DNA from: Proteles cristata cristata
Lineage: Eukaryota > Chordata > Mammalia > Carnivora > Hyaenidae
Assembly (NCBI GenBank): GCA_017311185.1
Contig: JAESUZ010003182.1
Location: forward strand, 248,001 to 312,000
Direction of reading: 5' to 3'
Length of the DNA stretch: 64,000 nucleotides
The number at the start of each line of letters is the position of its first letter. Position 1 is the first letter of the stretch. Of this stretch, positions 36,501 through 48,500 are shown one piece after another. The notes beneath the pieces are model-generated. The model was given only the letters and a program-made list of their open reading frames with translations, ran no database searches and was not told where the DNA came from. The position numbers and the translations under genes were made by a program.

Positions 36501-39500
36501 AAGACTGGAAGATGAGGTTTGAAGCAGGTACCTCTGTATTAGCTTAAAAATTCTCTTGGGGTTACAAGGTAAACCAGATGTCCAGAAATGACATCTTCTG
36601 TTGGCCTTCCCTTTTCTCCTTTCTTTGTAAAGAACGCTGTCTTCTTTGCTAGTGTTCTTTGGTGGTTCTGCTTAATTGACCTTCCTCTGTAATAGTATTT
36701 TGCAAAGTGGTTCTTAGGGAGGATGACCCTGTTCAGGTTTGCCTAGGATAGTCCCATTTTATACCTGTTGTCCAGGTATATTTATTGGTTGTCCACTTGT
36801 GTACTCTCAAATGGATCCTGGCTTGAATGATAAATTATGTAGTCAACATAATATATGACATTATGTAGTCAACGTAATATATAATACAACATGATACAAA
36901 GTAACTGGGGATGTTTGTTAAATGTGCAGATTGTTGGTAAGGCCAGGAATCTTCATTTTTAACAAGGTCTGCAGGTAAGATGGCCGGCTGGGAATCTGAA
37001 TTTTTAACAAGGTCTGGAGGTAATTCAGTGAAGGTTGATAATCTCTGCTCTTATGCCCTGGCCATTAAAGTATGAGGGACTGAGTCTAGTGCATGATGGG
37101 TATAATTTCCTGGTGCTTAGAATGGCAAGTGCTCAGAGGAACATGGTTAGGAAGGAACCTGGACATGTTCTCTTAGCCTTGCCTCTGCTGCCTTCACTGT
37201 CATCCCAATCTGCTAGTACTCTGATTTTCAGGGAGCAAGCAGGGCCCACATGCCATGGTGTGCCTTACAGAATGGTCCTGTGTATTTTGGTGTCTCCAAA
37301 ATTCCACCAAGAAATGGAAGTTCCATTAGATGAGTTGACTGTTATATGTTAGAGTTCAGCTCTCTAATCTGTGGCCACCTCAAAGAGCTCTTATTTCTTA
37401 ATGCCTGGTGAATCCCTGGGGCTGGTTGATACGATAAACCCAATGCAGTCCCTTCGTCTAACTGTGAGTGTTTGCAGCCTCATTTCGTGCTCTTCTACCT
37501 GACATACTGTTGCAGTTTCCCCACTGCTTTTTGCTTCCTCTCACTCTTGCCTTGGCCCCTCTGCTCTCCCTCTGAAATCCTCTTCCCTTCAAGGTCCATT
37601 CAGATGCTACCTCCATTTAATCTTCCTTCAAATGGCACCAATGAATTCCACCTTCTTGATTCTCTCAGTGGAAAGTTATTTATCTCTTGGTCTCCTTGGC
37701 ATATTATTTATATCTCATCAGTGGCATTTATAGTTTTAAAAATTACATTTCAGTTATAGCTGTGCCTGTCTTATGTTCTTTTAGTCGACTTGACTTTTAT
37801 GCCAAGACTTATGAATGATTCATATGTTAGTGTGCTTAGGCTGCTCAGGTAGTAACAGAACACCATAGACTGGGGGACTCAAAGAGCAGACATTTATTTC
37901 TCATAGTTCTGGAGGCTGGGAAGTCCAAGATCAAAGTGCCAGCACATGTGGTTCCTTGGGGAGAGCCCTCTTCTTGTCTTGTAGATGGCTGCCTCCTCTC
38001 TGTGTCCCCACATGGCAGAGAGGAAGAGTGCTCTGGTTCCCTTCCTCTTCTTATAAGGGTACAAATCCCATCATGGGGGCCCTGCCCTCATGACTTCATT
38101 TAAACCTAATTATCTCCCAAAGGCCCCACCTCCAAATGTCATCACCTTGGAGGTTAGGGCTTTAACATCTGAATTTTGGTGTCACGGTGGGGAGGAACAC
38201 AAACATTGAATTCATAACAGTTCATCTTCCACTTACTTCATCTTCCTCCAAGTACCTTCGATAGTTTCTTAGTTACACAAACACACACACATTTTTAAAT
38301 GTATAAATATATTTTTTAAGTATATGTTTTTAAAATAAGTGAGTTGGTGAATTTACTGAATAAATATTATATGTACTAGCTACTATGGGACCAATAAAAA
38401 GAAGTTATAAGAGCAGACTACCGCTTTCAAGAAGCTAGTAAATTTAATTGATGAAGTCAAATATAAACATGTAGGAGGTTAAGAAACTAAAGACTAATGA
38501 CGCCAGGGGCGCCTGGGTGGCTCCATAGGTTAAGTGTCCGACTTTGGCTCAGGTCACGATCTCATGGTCCATGAGTTCGAACCCCGCCTCAGGCTCTGTG
38601 CTCACAGCTCAGAGCCTGGAGTCTACTTCAGATTCTGTGTCTCCTTCTCTTTCTGCTCCTCCCCTGCTCACACTCTGTCTCTCAAAAGTAAATAAACTTA
38701 AGAAATTTAAAAAAAGGAAACTAAAGATACAAATATAATTCAAGACCACAAAAGAAGACATATCATATGGCTAGGTATGAGCACACAACTGTCTTATGTA
38801 AATGAATAAGATGTGATTGAGTAGTATTTTTGCAGGAGTTCATGGGACTAAAAGGCCATTCCAGGTCAGAGTAGACTTTACAGAACAAGTAGAATCTCAA
38901 CAGCAGATTCTTTAAGGATAGTACAATAGCAATAAGCAGAGAAGAACAGAAAGAGTATTCTAGGCTGCTGGAATAGTTTCAATAAAGTAGTGAAATGTTT
39001 TATTTTCATGGCATTTTGTTATTTCACTGGCTACTTTAATTTCTTATAAAGCCATGATTTAAGGGTGCCTGGAGTCATCTAATGTAATTTTTTTCAATGT
39101 TTATTAATTTTTCAGACACACAGAGAGACAGAGTGTGAGCAGGGGAGGGACAGAGAGAGGGAGACACAGAATCCCAAGCAGGCTCTAGGTTCTGAGCTGT
39201 CAGCACAGAGCCCAGTGAGGGGCTCACACTCATGAACCATGAGATCATGACTTGAGCCAATGTTGATGACTGGGCCACCAGGTGCCCCTGGAGTCATGTA
39301 ACATAGATTTGCAGAATAATTAGAGTGACTGACTTATGGAGTTGGGTGGGGGATGGGTGAAATAATAGGTGATGGGGATTAAAGAGTATGCTTACCGTGA
39401 TGAGCACTGAGTAATGTATGGAATTGTTGAATCACTATATTATACACCTGAAACTAATATAACACTCTATGTTGACTATACTAGAATTAAACTAAAGAAA

Positions 39501-42500
39501 CTTAATTAAAAAAAGAAATCTATCAAGTAAGCAAGCATATATTGAATATAAAAAATATGTGACTGCTATAATCCTGGGAAGTCTATTTTTTCACATTGTG
39601 ACATACTAAGGGTAGAGTGGGGGGTCCAGAATCTAAAGCCAGGCCTGGTGGACACCTCCCGTTTCCCTGTGTGGTCCACAGAAGGGCTTATGGAATGGAC
39701 AAAGAAATGAACATAGAGGCATTTTGAATAGTTTGATGTAGTTTGAATTAAACAATGCGGAAGACCATTAAAAAAAAAAAAAAAAGGCAACCCACAGCTA
39801 AATCAAGCCTGCCCAGCAGGTAGAAATGGTCTCTGTTGCCAGATGAGATGGAACATTCAAGAAGGTAGCATTAAAATGTATTTTTGGTATTTCAAAATAG
39901 TGTGTGGGAGCCCAGAGTTAACTTTTTCTTTATGTGTTCAGTTCTTAGCTTATTAAATGTCCCTTGCCTTTTTTCTCCCCCTGCCTTTTAAACCTTGCAG
40001 TGGAAAAAGTGGCTGTAATTTGTAGATTTTTGGATATTCACTCAGTGACCAAAAACCACCTGCTGAAGTACTCCCTGGCACATGCCTTCTGCTGCTTTCT
40101 GACAGCTGTGGAGGATGTGAACCCAGCAGTGGCCACCAGGGCCGGTCTCCTGCTTGACACCATAAAGAGGCCAGCATTGCAGGTGAGGTCCCTCAGATGT
40201 ATGTTATCTGCTCTATAGATGGTCCTCTGGTCAACCAAGTCATTGAGTTATAAACACATACAGTCGTGATAATGATGATGATGATGATGACGACAATGAC
40301 AGGAACAGTGGGAATTTTTTTTAAATTAAAAAAAAATTTTTTTTTTTACAAATAGTTACAGTGGGAATTTTTAAAAGAGGAAATATCCCAGAACCATACC
40401 TTATTAACAGATTTCTTGTTTTTATTTAATACTTTCTTTTCTTTGTCCATATAGCGATATAACTTTGACAGATATAATTATTGTATGACTTTTTTTTCTT
40501 GGCAGATTTTTAAACTAGGCTGGTTTATCTTATACTATTTAGCTGGTTCCTGGGCTGGGAGCTCTTGTGTTTAAAGGCTAGATACTTTAAAAGAACTCTC
40601 TGTGATGAATTATTGTATAAGTCGAAGCAAAACATGAGGAGGCAAATATGCTATCAAATGAAACGCCATAAATTAAAGTCAAAGGAACATGAAATATGAG
40701 GCCTGTAGAGAGTAATGTATTTATTTTATTTGGCACCTTTATTTTATAGTTGGAGAAACCAAGTGTTGGAGAGATAATGTGAATTTTTATTTTTTATTTT
40801 ATTTTATATATTTTTATATTTTTGAGAGAAATAGAGCGTGAGTGGGGGAGGGGCAGAGAGAGAGGGGGACACAGAATCCAAAGCAGGCTCCAGGCTCTGA
40901 GCTGGCGAGATCATGACCTTGGCTGATGTCGGACGCTCAACCGACTGAGCCGTGCAGGTGCCCCATAATGTGACTTCTTAAAGGACACATAGTGAATTAG
41001 TGGAAGAATGGAGACTAGAACCTCCCAAGGTCTGATATTCTGTTTCCCCACAATGACGCCTGGTCTACTATTATATCATTATAATTAAAACTAATAATCA
41101 TGGCAAGAACTAAAATTTATCAAATAGGTACTCTCTTTTCAGGGCAGTGTATTAAAAGTGCCCCATCATCCATATTCTTATTTAATCTCCATAATAACCT
41201 GTGGGTTCCCACTTTATAGATACAGAAGCTGAGAGTTGGAAAGGGTAGGTAACTTTTTCAGAGTCACATGGCTAGTACGTGGCAGAGCAGACTCAGGTCG
41301 GAGTCATAATAAAGTCCACATTCTTAACTGTCTGTGTGTTTATGCTGCTTCCAATCCAGTGTAAACGTTCTTCCTCTAAAAAGGACCGAGAGGAAGGTGC
41401 AGGAGCTGAGAAATGAGATGGTTTTGCTGACTGTGGACTCACACGTTCCCTTATAAAAATTCCCAGTTATCTTCTGGATAGTCCTTCTCTGTTGGTTCTG
41501 CCGCTGCTCAGGGTGTGGAACATAGGAGGCACAAACAGATGAGAGTTGAATGAATTAGTAGAATGGTGGAATGAAGGATGGTTTTTAAATTTCATGGTTT
41601 GGGGGGGGTGGGCTAAATGGGTGATGGGCATTAAGGAGGGCCCTTGTTGGGATGAGCACTGGTGTCTATGTGGGTGATGAATCACTGGGTTCTACTCCTG
41701 AAACCAGTACTACACTGTATGTGAACTAACTTGAATTTAAATGAATAAGTTTAGAAAAAGAAGCGAGGGGAATGGTAAGCAGATTTATATACCAGAGAAA
41801 TGGATGCACAATCCATTCCAACTTTGAGTTTTTAAGATTCTGTGTAACACTCAACATTGCAAGACAAGATGAGTTTACTTTCTCTCAGAACCATAGAAGA
41901 GGGGCACCTGGGTGGCTCAGTTGGTTAAGCGTCCAACTTCGGCTCAGGTCATGATCTCACGGTTCATGGTTCGAGCCCTGCGTCGGGCTCTGTGCTGACA
42001 ACTAGCTCAGAGCCTGGAGCCTGCTTCAGATTCTGTGTCTCCCTCTCTCTCTGACCCTCCCCTGCTCATGCTGTGTCTCTCTCTCTCAGAAATAAATAAA
42101 AACATTTAAAAAATTAAAAAAAAAAAAAAGAAACACAGAAGATAGCATTGAAAGAGAATTAGAAAACCATATTGCATCTTCTAAAATGTAGCTTTGGAAG
42201 TATGATTCTCTTGATAGAAACTACAGACATTGAAAAAAGAAACATTGGTTTGAGAGCATTTGGATCAAGTGCTTATTAGTGAATGCATCTAAAAACCAGT
42301 AACGTACACTTAAGATTTCTGAATGAAAATTCAAGAGATATTCTACAAGTAGAAGAAGTTCCTCTTCTGCATTTTATTTCTACCAGACTTGTAATGAAAA
42401 AAGACTTTACTTGGCTTATTCCACATTATAGTATATTATTCTATATTACGTTACTGTATGGATTGAGGAGGTTGCCTGGTTTTACTGACTTTGCTTAGTG

Positions 42501-45500
42501 TAGTTGCTTTGGAGTAACTTAGATGTTAACATCTGACTTACCTTTTCTCCCTTCTCTGCCCCAGGGTCTGTGTCTTTGTCTCGATTTCCAGTTTGATACT
42601 GTGGTTAAAGATCGACCCACAATACTGAGCAAGCTTTTACTCCTGCATTTTCTTAAGCAAGATATTCCTGCTTTGAGCTGGGAGTTCTTTGTCAACAGAT
42701 TTGAGACACTTTCTTTGGAAGCTCAGCTACATTTGGATTGTAACAAAGAATTTCCTTTTCCTACAAGTAAGCTGAAGAACTTGCCTCAAACAGTCACAGT
42801 TATTGTTCTTGTACCTGCTAGAGTAGCAGACGATACGATGCATGTAATTTAACTTCCCGTTATGGAGGATGCCCTGACTTCCTGAGCTCAGTTTATCAAA
42901 TATTTATTGAGTAACTCTGTAGTAATCCATAGGTTAACCATTTTCTGGCATTCCAAAATCAGACCTCTTCTCATTTCCTTAAGGACCTATGATAACCATT
43001 TGTGATGGTGTGTTTCTTAAGTATCATTCAGTCATCATATTTGCAATTTTTGCAAGTAGTTTTGGGGGATATATTTATACTTTGCAAATTCATTCTTGCA
43101 TGAATATTAATCAGTTACCTATAGCTCTAAGAGATGGGAAAAGTTGGTCACTCAACTATTTATCCAATGATAATAAAAATCAGACAATGCAGTCTTATAG
43201 TCTAAACAGAAAAATCGGGGCACCTGGGTGGCTCAGTCGGTTAAGTGTCCGACCTTGGCTCAGGTCATGATCTCATGGTTCATGGATTTGAGCCCCGTGT
43301 CAGGCTCTGTGCTGACAGCTCAGAGCCTGGAGCCTGTTTCAGATTCTGTGTCTCCCTCTCTCTCTCTCTCTCTCTCACCCACTCGTGCTCTGTCTCTCTG
43401 TCTCAAAAATAAACTATAAAAAAAATTAAAAAAAGAAAGAAAGAAAGAAAGAAAACTCATAGGTGAAAGGTGCCTGGGTGGCTCAGTGAGTTGATAGTCC
43501 AACTCTTGATTTTGACTCAGGTCATGATCCTAGGGTCCCAGAGCCTCGTGTCTGGCCCTGCACTAAACGTGGAGCTTGCTTAAGAGTCTGTCTCTCTTTC
43601 CTTCTATCCCTTTCCCCAACTTGCATACACTCTCTAAAATAAAATTTTTAAAAATTAAAAAGAAAAAGAAAAAAGGAAATCATAGGCAATTATCATGATA
43701 GGCAATAGCAATGACTTTTTTTTTAAGAGAGAGAGAGAGAGAGATTGGAGGGGCCGAGGGAGAGGGAGAGAGAGAATCCCAGGCAGGCTCCATGCTCAGT
43801 GCAGAGTCAGATACAGGGCTCGATCTCATAACTGTGAGATCAAGACCTGAGCAGAAATCAAGAGTCAGATGCTTAACCAACTGAGCCACCCAGGCGCCCC
43901 AATAGTGTTGACTTTTTATGTAAGACTCACCGTGGAGAGAGAGATGAATGATTCATGTATCCGTGAAAGGTGTTATTTTAATCTTGAAAGTAAACACAGA
44001 TGGATTGTTTCAAACTAGTCGTGCCATATAGCCTGTTAAAGAAAATAACATCTAATTCCTTTTGGACAGCTATCACTGCTGTAAGGACCAATGTCGCCAA
44101 CCTCAGTGATGCGGCGTTGTGGAAGATCAAGAGGGCTCGTTTTGCGAGGAACCGCCAGAAGAGCGTGCGTTCTCTGAGAGACAGCGTGAAGGGGCCCGTG
44201 GAATCCAAGAGGGCCCTCTCCCTCCCTGAGACCTTAACCTCCAAAATTCGTTGAGTATCTTCTTCCATCCTTCCTTTAAAAATCTGTTTAATGTCTTTCT
44301 GAGGCTGCCTTGTCTTGTTGAATGTTCACAGAAAGTAGCATATTTAGCAAACTGAGCTCCTTCAGCAGTTTTGGGCTTCACATTCCCTAGAGGGTCACCC
44401 CAGGGATGTCAGTGCTCTGGGGGGCTTTTTCCAGTTTGTGGGTGAAGCAAAGCCCTGGTCCAGCAGTAGACAGCAGATTGTTTTGTAATGTAGAAGGCAA
44501 ATCCACTGATGATTAGATAGAAATGCAGAAGAACCATTTGCAACTAAGTCCTAAGAAACGAAGGTGTGCACGACCAGCCTTATAACCAAAGAAGTGTCCC
44601 GAAGAAGATGTAGACAGTTGAGCCCCATGGCAGCAGAGGAGGTAGAGTGGAAATTCCCAGTGCATTTGCTTTTCATGCATGATGGAGACAGTCAAACCAG
44701 CTCCCAGACAAACCAAAAATAAAAGTCGCTTTTGAAAAGGAAAAACCAGGCTGAGGAGAAGTTGAATTTCTGAGCAACTTCACCAGATAATTTACACATA
44801 AAAAGAAGCTTCATCGCCAACTTAAAAAAAAAAAAGACCACATAAACTTGTTTTCTGAAGGTCTTTCTTTATATAGCACTTTGAAAGAGAACAAAAATTT
44901 CCCTAAATTACCAAAGACTAAATGACCGCTTAAGGATTAGCAATGACTCGTGAATGAAAAAGAATTAAAAATTCATAACTAAATCACCATACCAGTGAAT
45001 GGGCATATTTAAATATGTTACTAACTTGTAAAATTTATTAAGTGATTTAAATTTTAAACAACTGCTGTGATATTCATAACACAACCCCATAACACATATT
45101 TCTTATCCTGTTAGAAGCAGAAAGGTTTGCTTTTTTCCACTGGCATTTATTGGAAGACAGCCTTATATAACATAATCATTTTTAATCATAAATATGATTT
45201 GATTTTATTTATTGCATTTTTCTCTAATTTATGACAAGCAATGGAAATGTGGTATTGTGAAGTTTGGAAGGAGTCGATGAAAGCCCTTTAAGCCATCAAT
45301 AGCTCAGTTTTTCAGGGAGCAAAGATAAAATAGCAGGTGGCCATTTAAGAATAATCTGTATTAGTGCTAGTCTACAGGGAAGACTGAACCAGATCCTAGA
45401 AACCGATATCGAGATTAAATAAACCATTTCTATGAATTTCCCAGTTCTTTTATAACTTAACTAGTCACTTTGGGGATATAAAGTTTGTTTATCGTTCTTG

Positions 45501-48500
45501 CTTGTTAATTGTTCCACGTAACAAATTTGAAGAGTAAGAACTGAAGTAGCACTGACGGATGTTCTTGAGATTCACATAAAACCACGAAGCGTGTGTGACT
45601 CAAACATCTTTTGTGCGATGTTAATTACAAATAGGAAAACTAAACTTAAACATGGCCCTACTATTCAGTGAGTTAGCGCTGAGTGTATTTTCTAGGCTCA
45701 AGTTGTTTTTAATGCTTATTTAAATAGAGTTGTTGTTGATTTTTAAGCTATGAGGTTGACCAGGCATGAGCAGTCTGCTCCAGCTCTCGGTGGGACACCC
45801 GAACAGACACCAGGTAGGTACTTCTGACGTGGAAGGGCTGTGTGCAAGTGTCTAATCCCACGTGGACAAGGTAAAGAATGCAGTGCCTGTAACTGGACCA
45901 GAGTGCTAGATTTAGGATTTGCAAACTGGAAGGGTCTCACCCCAGACGCTCAAGCATTTGAGCCCCTGAGATAGCAATTCTTTCTATCTTAATACGGGCA
46001 GATGACTTTTTGATCCCGTTAACCTTTGGTCCAGTAAGAGGTATCACGTTACCCGAATCCGCGCTTTGCCCCAGAAAGGCGTTCTGACGAGAACTCTACG
46101 TAGTACTTATATTTGTATGTGTATTGACACATACAAATGTAATGTTCATCTACACCTACCATAGGAAAAAACATACATTTCATTTACATTTTAAAAGGTG
46201 ACACGTTTGAGCCGCCATCATTCACCCATCCCCCCGTAGCCATTCTTGATTCTTTGCAGTTCTACATGCATTCCTGTCTCTCAGAGAAAGAAAGATTTCA
46301 ACTGTTTGGAAGACCTAGGATCATAGTCAGCTTGGTACAGTGTTAACTACCATTTGCTGTCCCGTGAGAGATTACAGTGCATCATGGAGGATCCTGAGGG
46401 TCGAAGGGGCGCTGGCAAGACTGTGACGGATTGAATGTTAGCTGCACAAATGCCGCAATGCGTTGCGAGGCTTGTGAAGGGTCTAAATACCTGCTTTTTT
46501 TTTTTCTCTTTTCTTTTTTCTTCAAAAACAAACTTGGTAATTACCACCTGAGTATCGGGCTATAGAACATTTGGTTTTTCATCTAAGAATAGTTTTAGGT
46601 AAACTTTTCAGAATGGCCTCAGAAGGAAAATTTCAAATAAGGACACTCTACAAGACCATGTCTGCTAAGTGTGATAAAAATGATGCCAGAAGGAGAGGTG
46701 GGTAGGGGTGGAGTGGGGGGGAGCAGAGAGCCCAGATATATGAATGCCTATGGCACGTCTCGGCCAGGGGGTATTTTCTCTCTTAAAATTGATGAGAAAG
46801 AAGGATTAGCAAGCCCTTGGCTCAGGGCCCCTGCCTTGTTTTCTGCATTGCTCTGTGCCTTAGCTGTACTGGAATTTAAAAAAGAATAAAAGTAACAACT
46901 TCTGACCCTTAGCTTCCTTACGAATGTGGAATCCATCCAGTTCCCGTAATTGAGGTCTTTTTGAAACGAGTTTTAATGCAATTTCGTAAATTGTCTTTAT
47001 TTTACCGCATCTCTTCTTTTTGTCATAAGGCTTAGTTGAATTAATTATTCAATTAAAGTCTTTAATTATTATTATTACCCATTTTCACAATCCAACCGAA
47101 GGACTCCTCCCACCTCTCTTTGGGAAAATTTATACATGTTTCTTGAAGTTAAAAAATAAAGGCTTCAGGCCTTTAATTGTCCCACCAAAAGTGACCAGGT
47201 GGAAACAAGACAGATAAAGCCATTGTTTATATGAAATATAAAGCTAAAGCCCCTGGAAAGGTAATTTATACACCACCACCATAGTAAAAACTTACTTAGA
47301 TTCGGAAACAAATGGCTTAGCTTATGAGGCCACTTCAAACTAGTTTTTCAATTTTGCATTATTATTTACTAGATACTAAGTTTTTTTTTAACTTGGGAAC
47401 AAAGACATGCCAGGATAATCATAAGATTATACAGGATGGTTTAAGATAATAATTAAATGGAAACTGAAGAACTTGTTATTTATGGAACATACTTTTGTTC
47501 CATCCACGTCTTGAGCTTCTCTGTGCAAGACCTCTTATTGACTGAGCCTGACATATAGCATATGCCCTTTAATTTTGCAGCAAGACTTCATTTTAATTGC
47601 TGTTTAGGCTGAGCTTTTTGACACTGGATTTGTGATCTTAGCTTTTACATACTACATATGGCAAATTTTGCATCAGAAATACACTTGTAGAGAAGGTATA
47701 TTTCAGAAGGCTAGTGAAAAGCTGCATTCCTTTATGACTTTTATGAGTCAAATCAATGACTTTCGCCCATAAGTGAAATTCACAGTAAATTATAGCTGCA
47801 ATATTAGAGATATGTTAGCATTCTCATTTTACAGAAGAGGAAACTGAAGTTCCCGGAAAGGAACACGTTTCACCGGCTGTTGGTGACAGATCTGGGTCTC
47901 AAGCCCAGGCATCTTGAACCCTGTGCAAGACTTGTGTGCTAAATGCCAATTGGAGCTCAGCATTTTTATTTAATCCTAATTGATGAAATATACATTTTCA
48001 CCTGCTAATCTGAAATTGGTATAATTATAATAATTTATAGTGTATATCTTCACTGATTCTGTGAACACCAGGAATTACCTTTGGTGATTCGGAATACCTG
48101 TTGAATATTAATTGAATATAATATAGCAGTTTTGATAGGTTGTGACAGTGCAGCACTGAAAAACTGGTATCCACCCCATGTGGTCATGGGGAGCTTAGTT
48201 ATATCCTGTTCCTCACCCCCCAGAATAAATAATTAAATAATGGTCGATATATAATAATAAGAATAACAACACTTCATATATGTATAGTACCTCTTTATTA
48301 AGAGTGGTTTTTAAAATGAATAATCTAATTTTGATTTCACAACTCTGGATATATATAAAGTATTATTATTATTTTGCTTTACATATAGACAGGAAAACTG
48401 AGGTCCTGAGAGATTAAGTAATTCTACATAGATAATTTGCTCAAGATCACATATAACTAACTAGTTGGGGACTAATGCTTGAGCTCAAGAGGCCTGATTT

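Larger units (their letters stand above)
36528..40000 (+). other. UNC79 intron 12 (3,473 nt)
   Basis: Holds MER5-like and L2-like relics, an old unassigned repeat at about 37835-38220, two SINEs in opposite orientation (38507-38715, 39079-39287), and an L1 tail (39310-39515). Confidence 0.85.
40183..42564 (+). other. UNC79 intron 13 (2,382 nt)
   Basis: Holds a GAT microsatellite, an internally deleted antisense SINE, a MIR, an L1 tail and a sense SINE. Nothing recognised in 42133-42564. Confidence 0.85.
42767..44069 (+). other. UNC79 intron 14 (1,303 nt)
   Basis: Three SINEs in 700 nt (43216-43454 sense, 43468-43675 sense, 43713-43900 antisense), the last two head-on. Confidence 0.85.

Noticed and set aside
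42523..42852. 109-codon frame around E14 as a separate gene
   Set aside because: It is E14 plus open intron on both sides; true borders are the AG at 42564 and GT at 42767.
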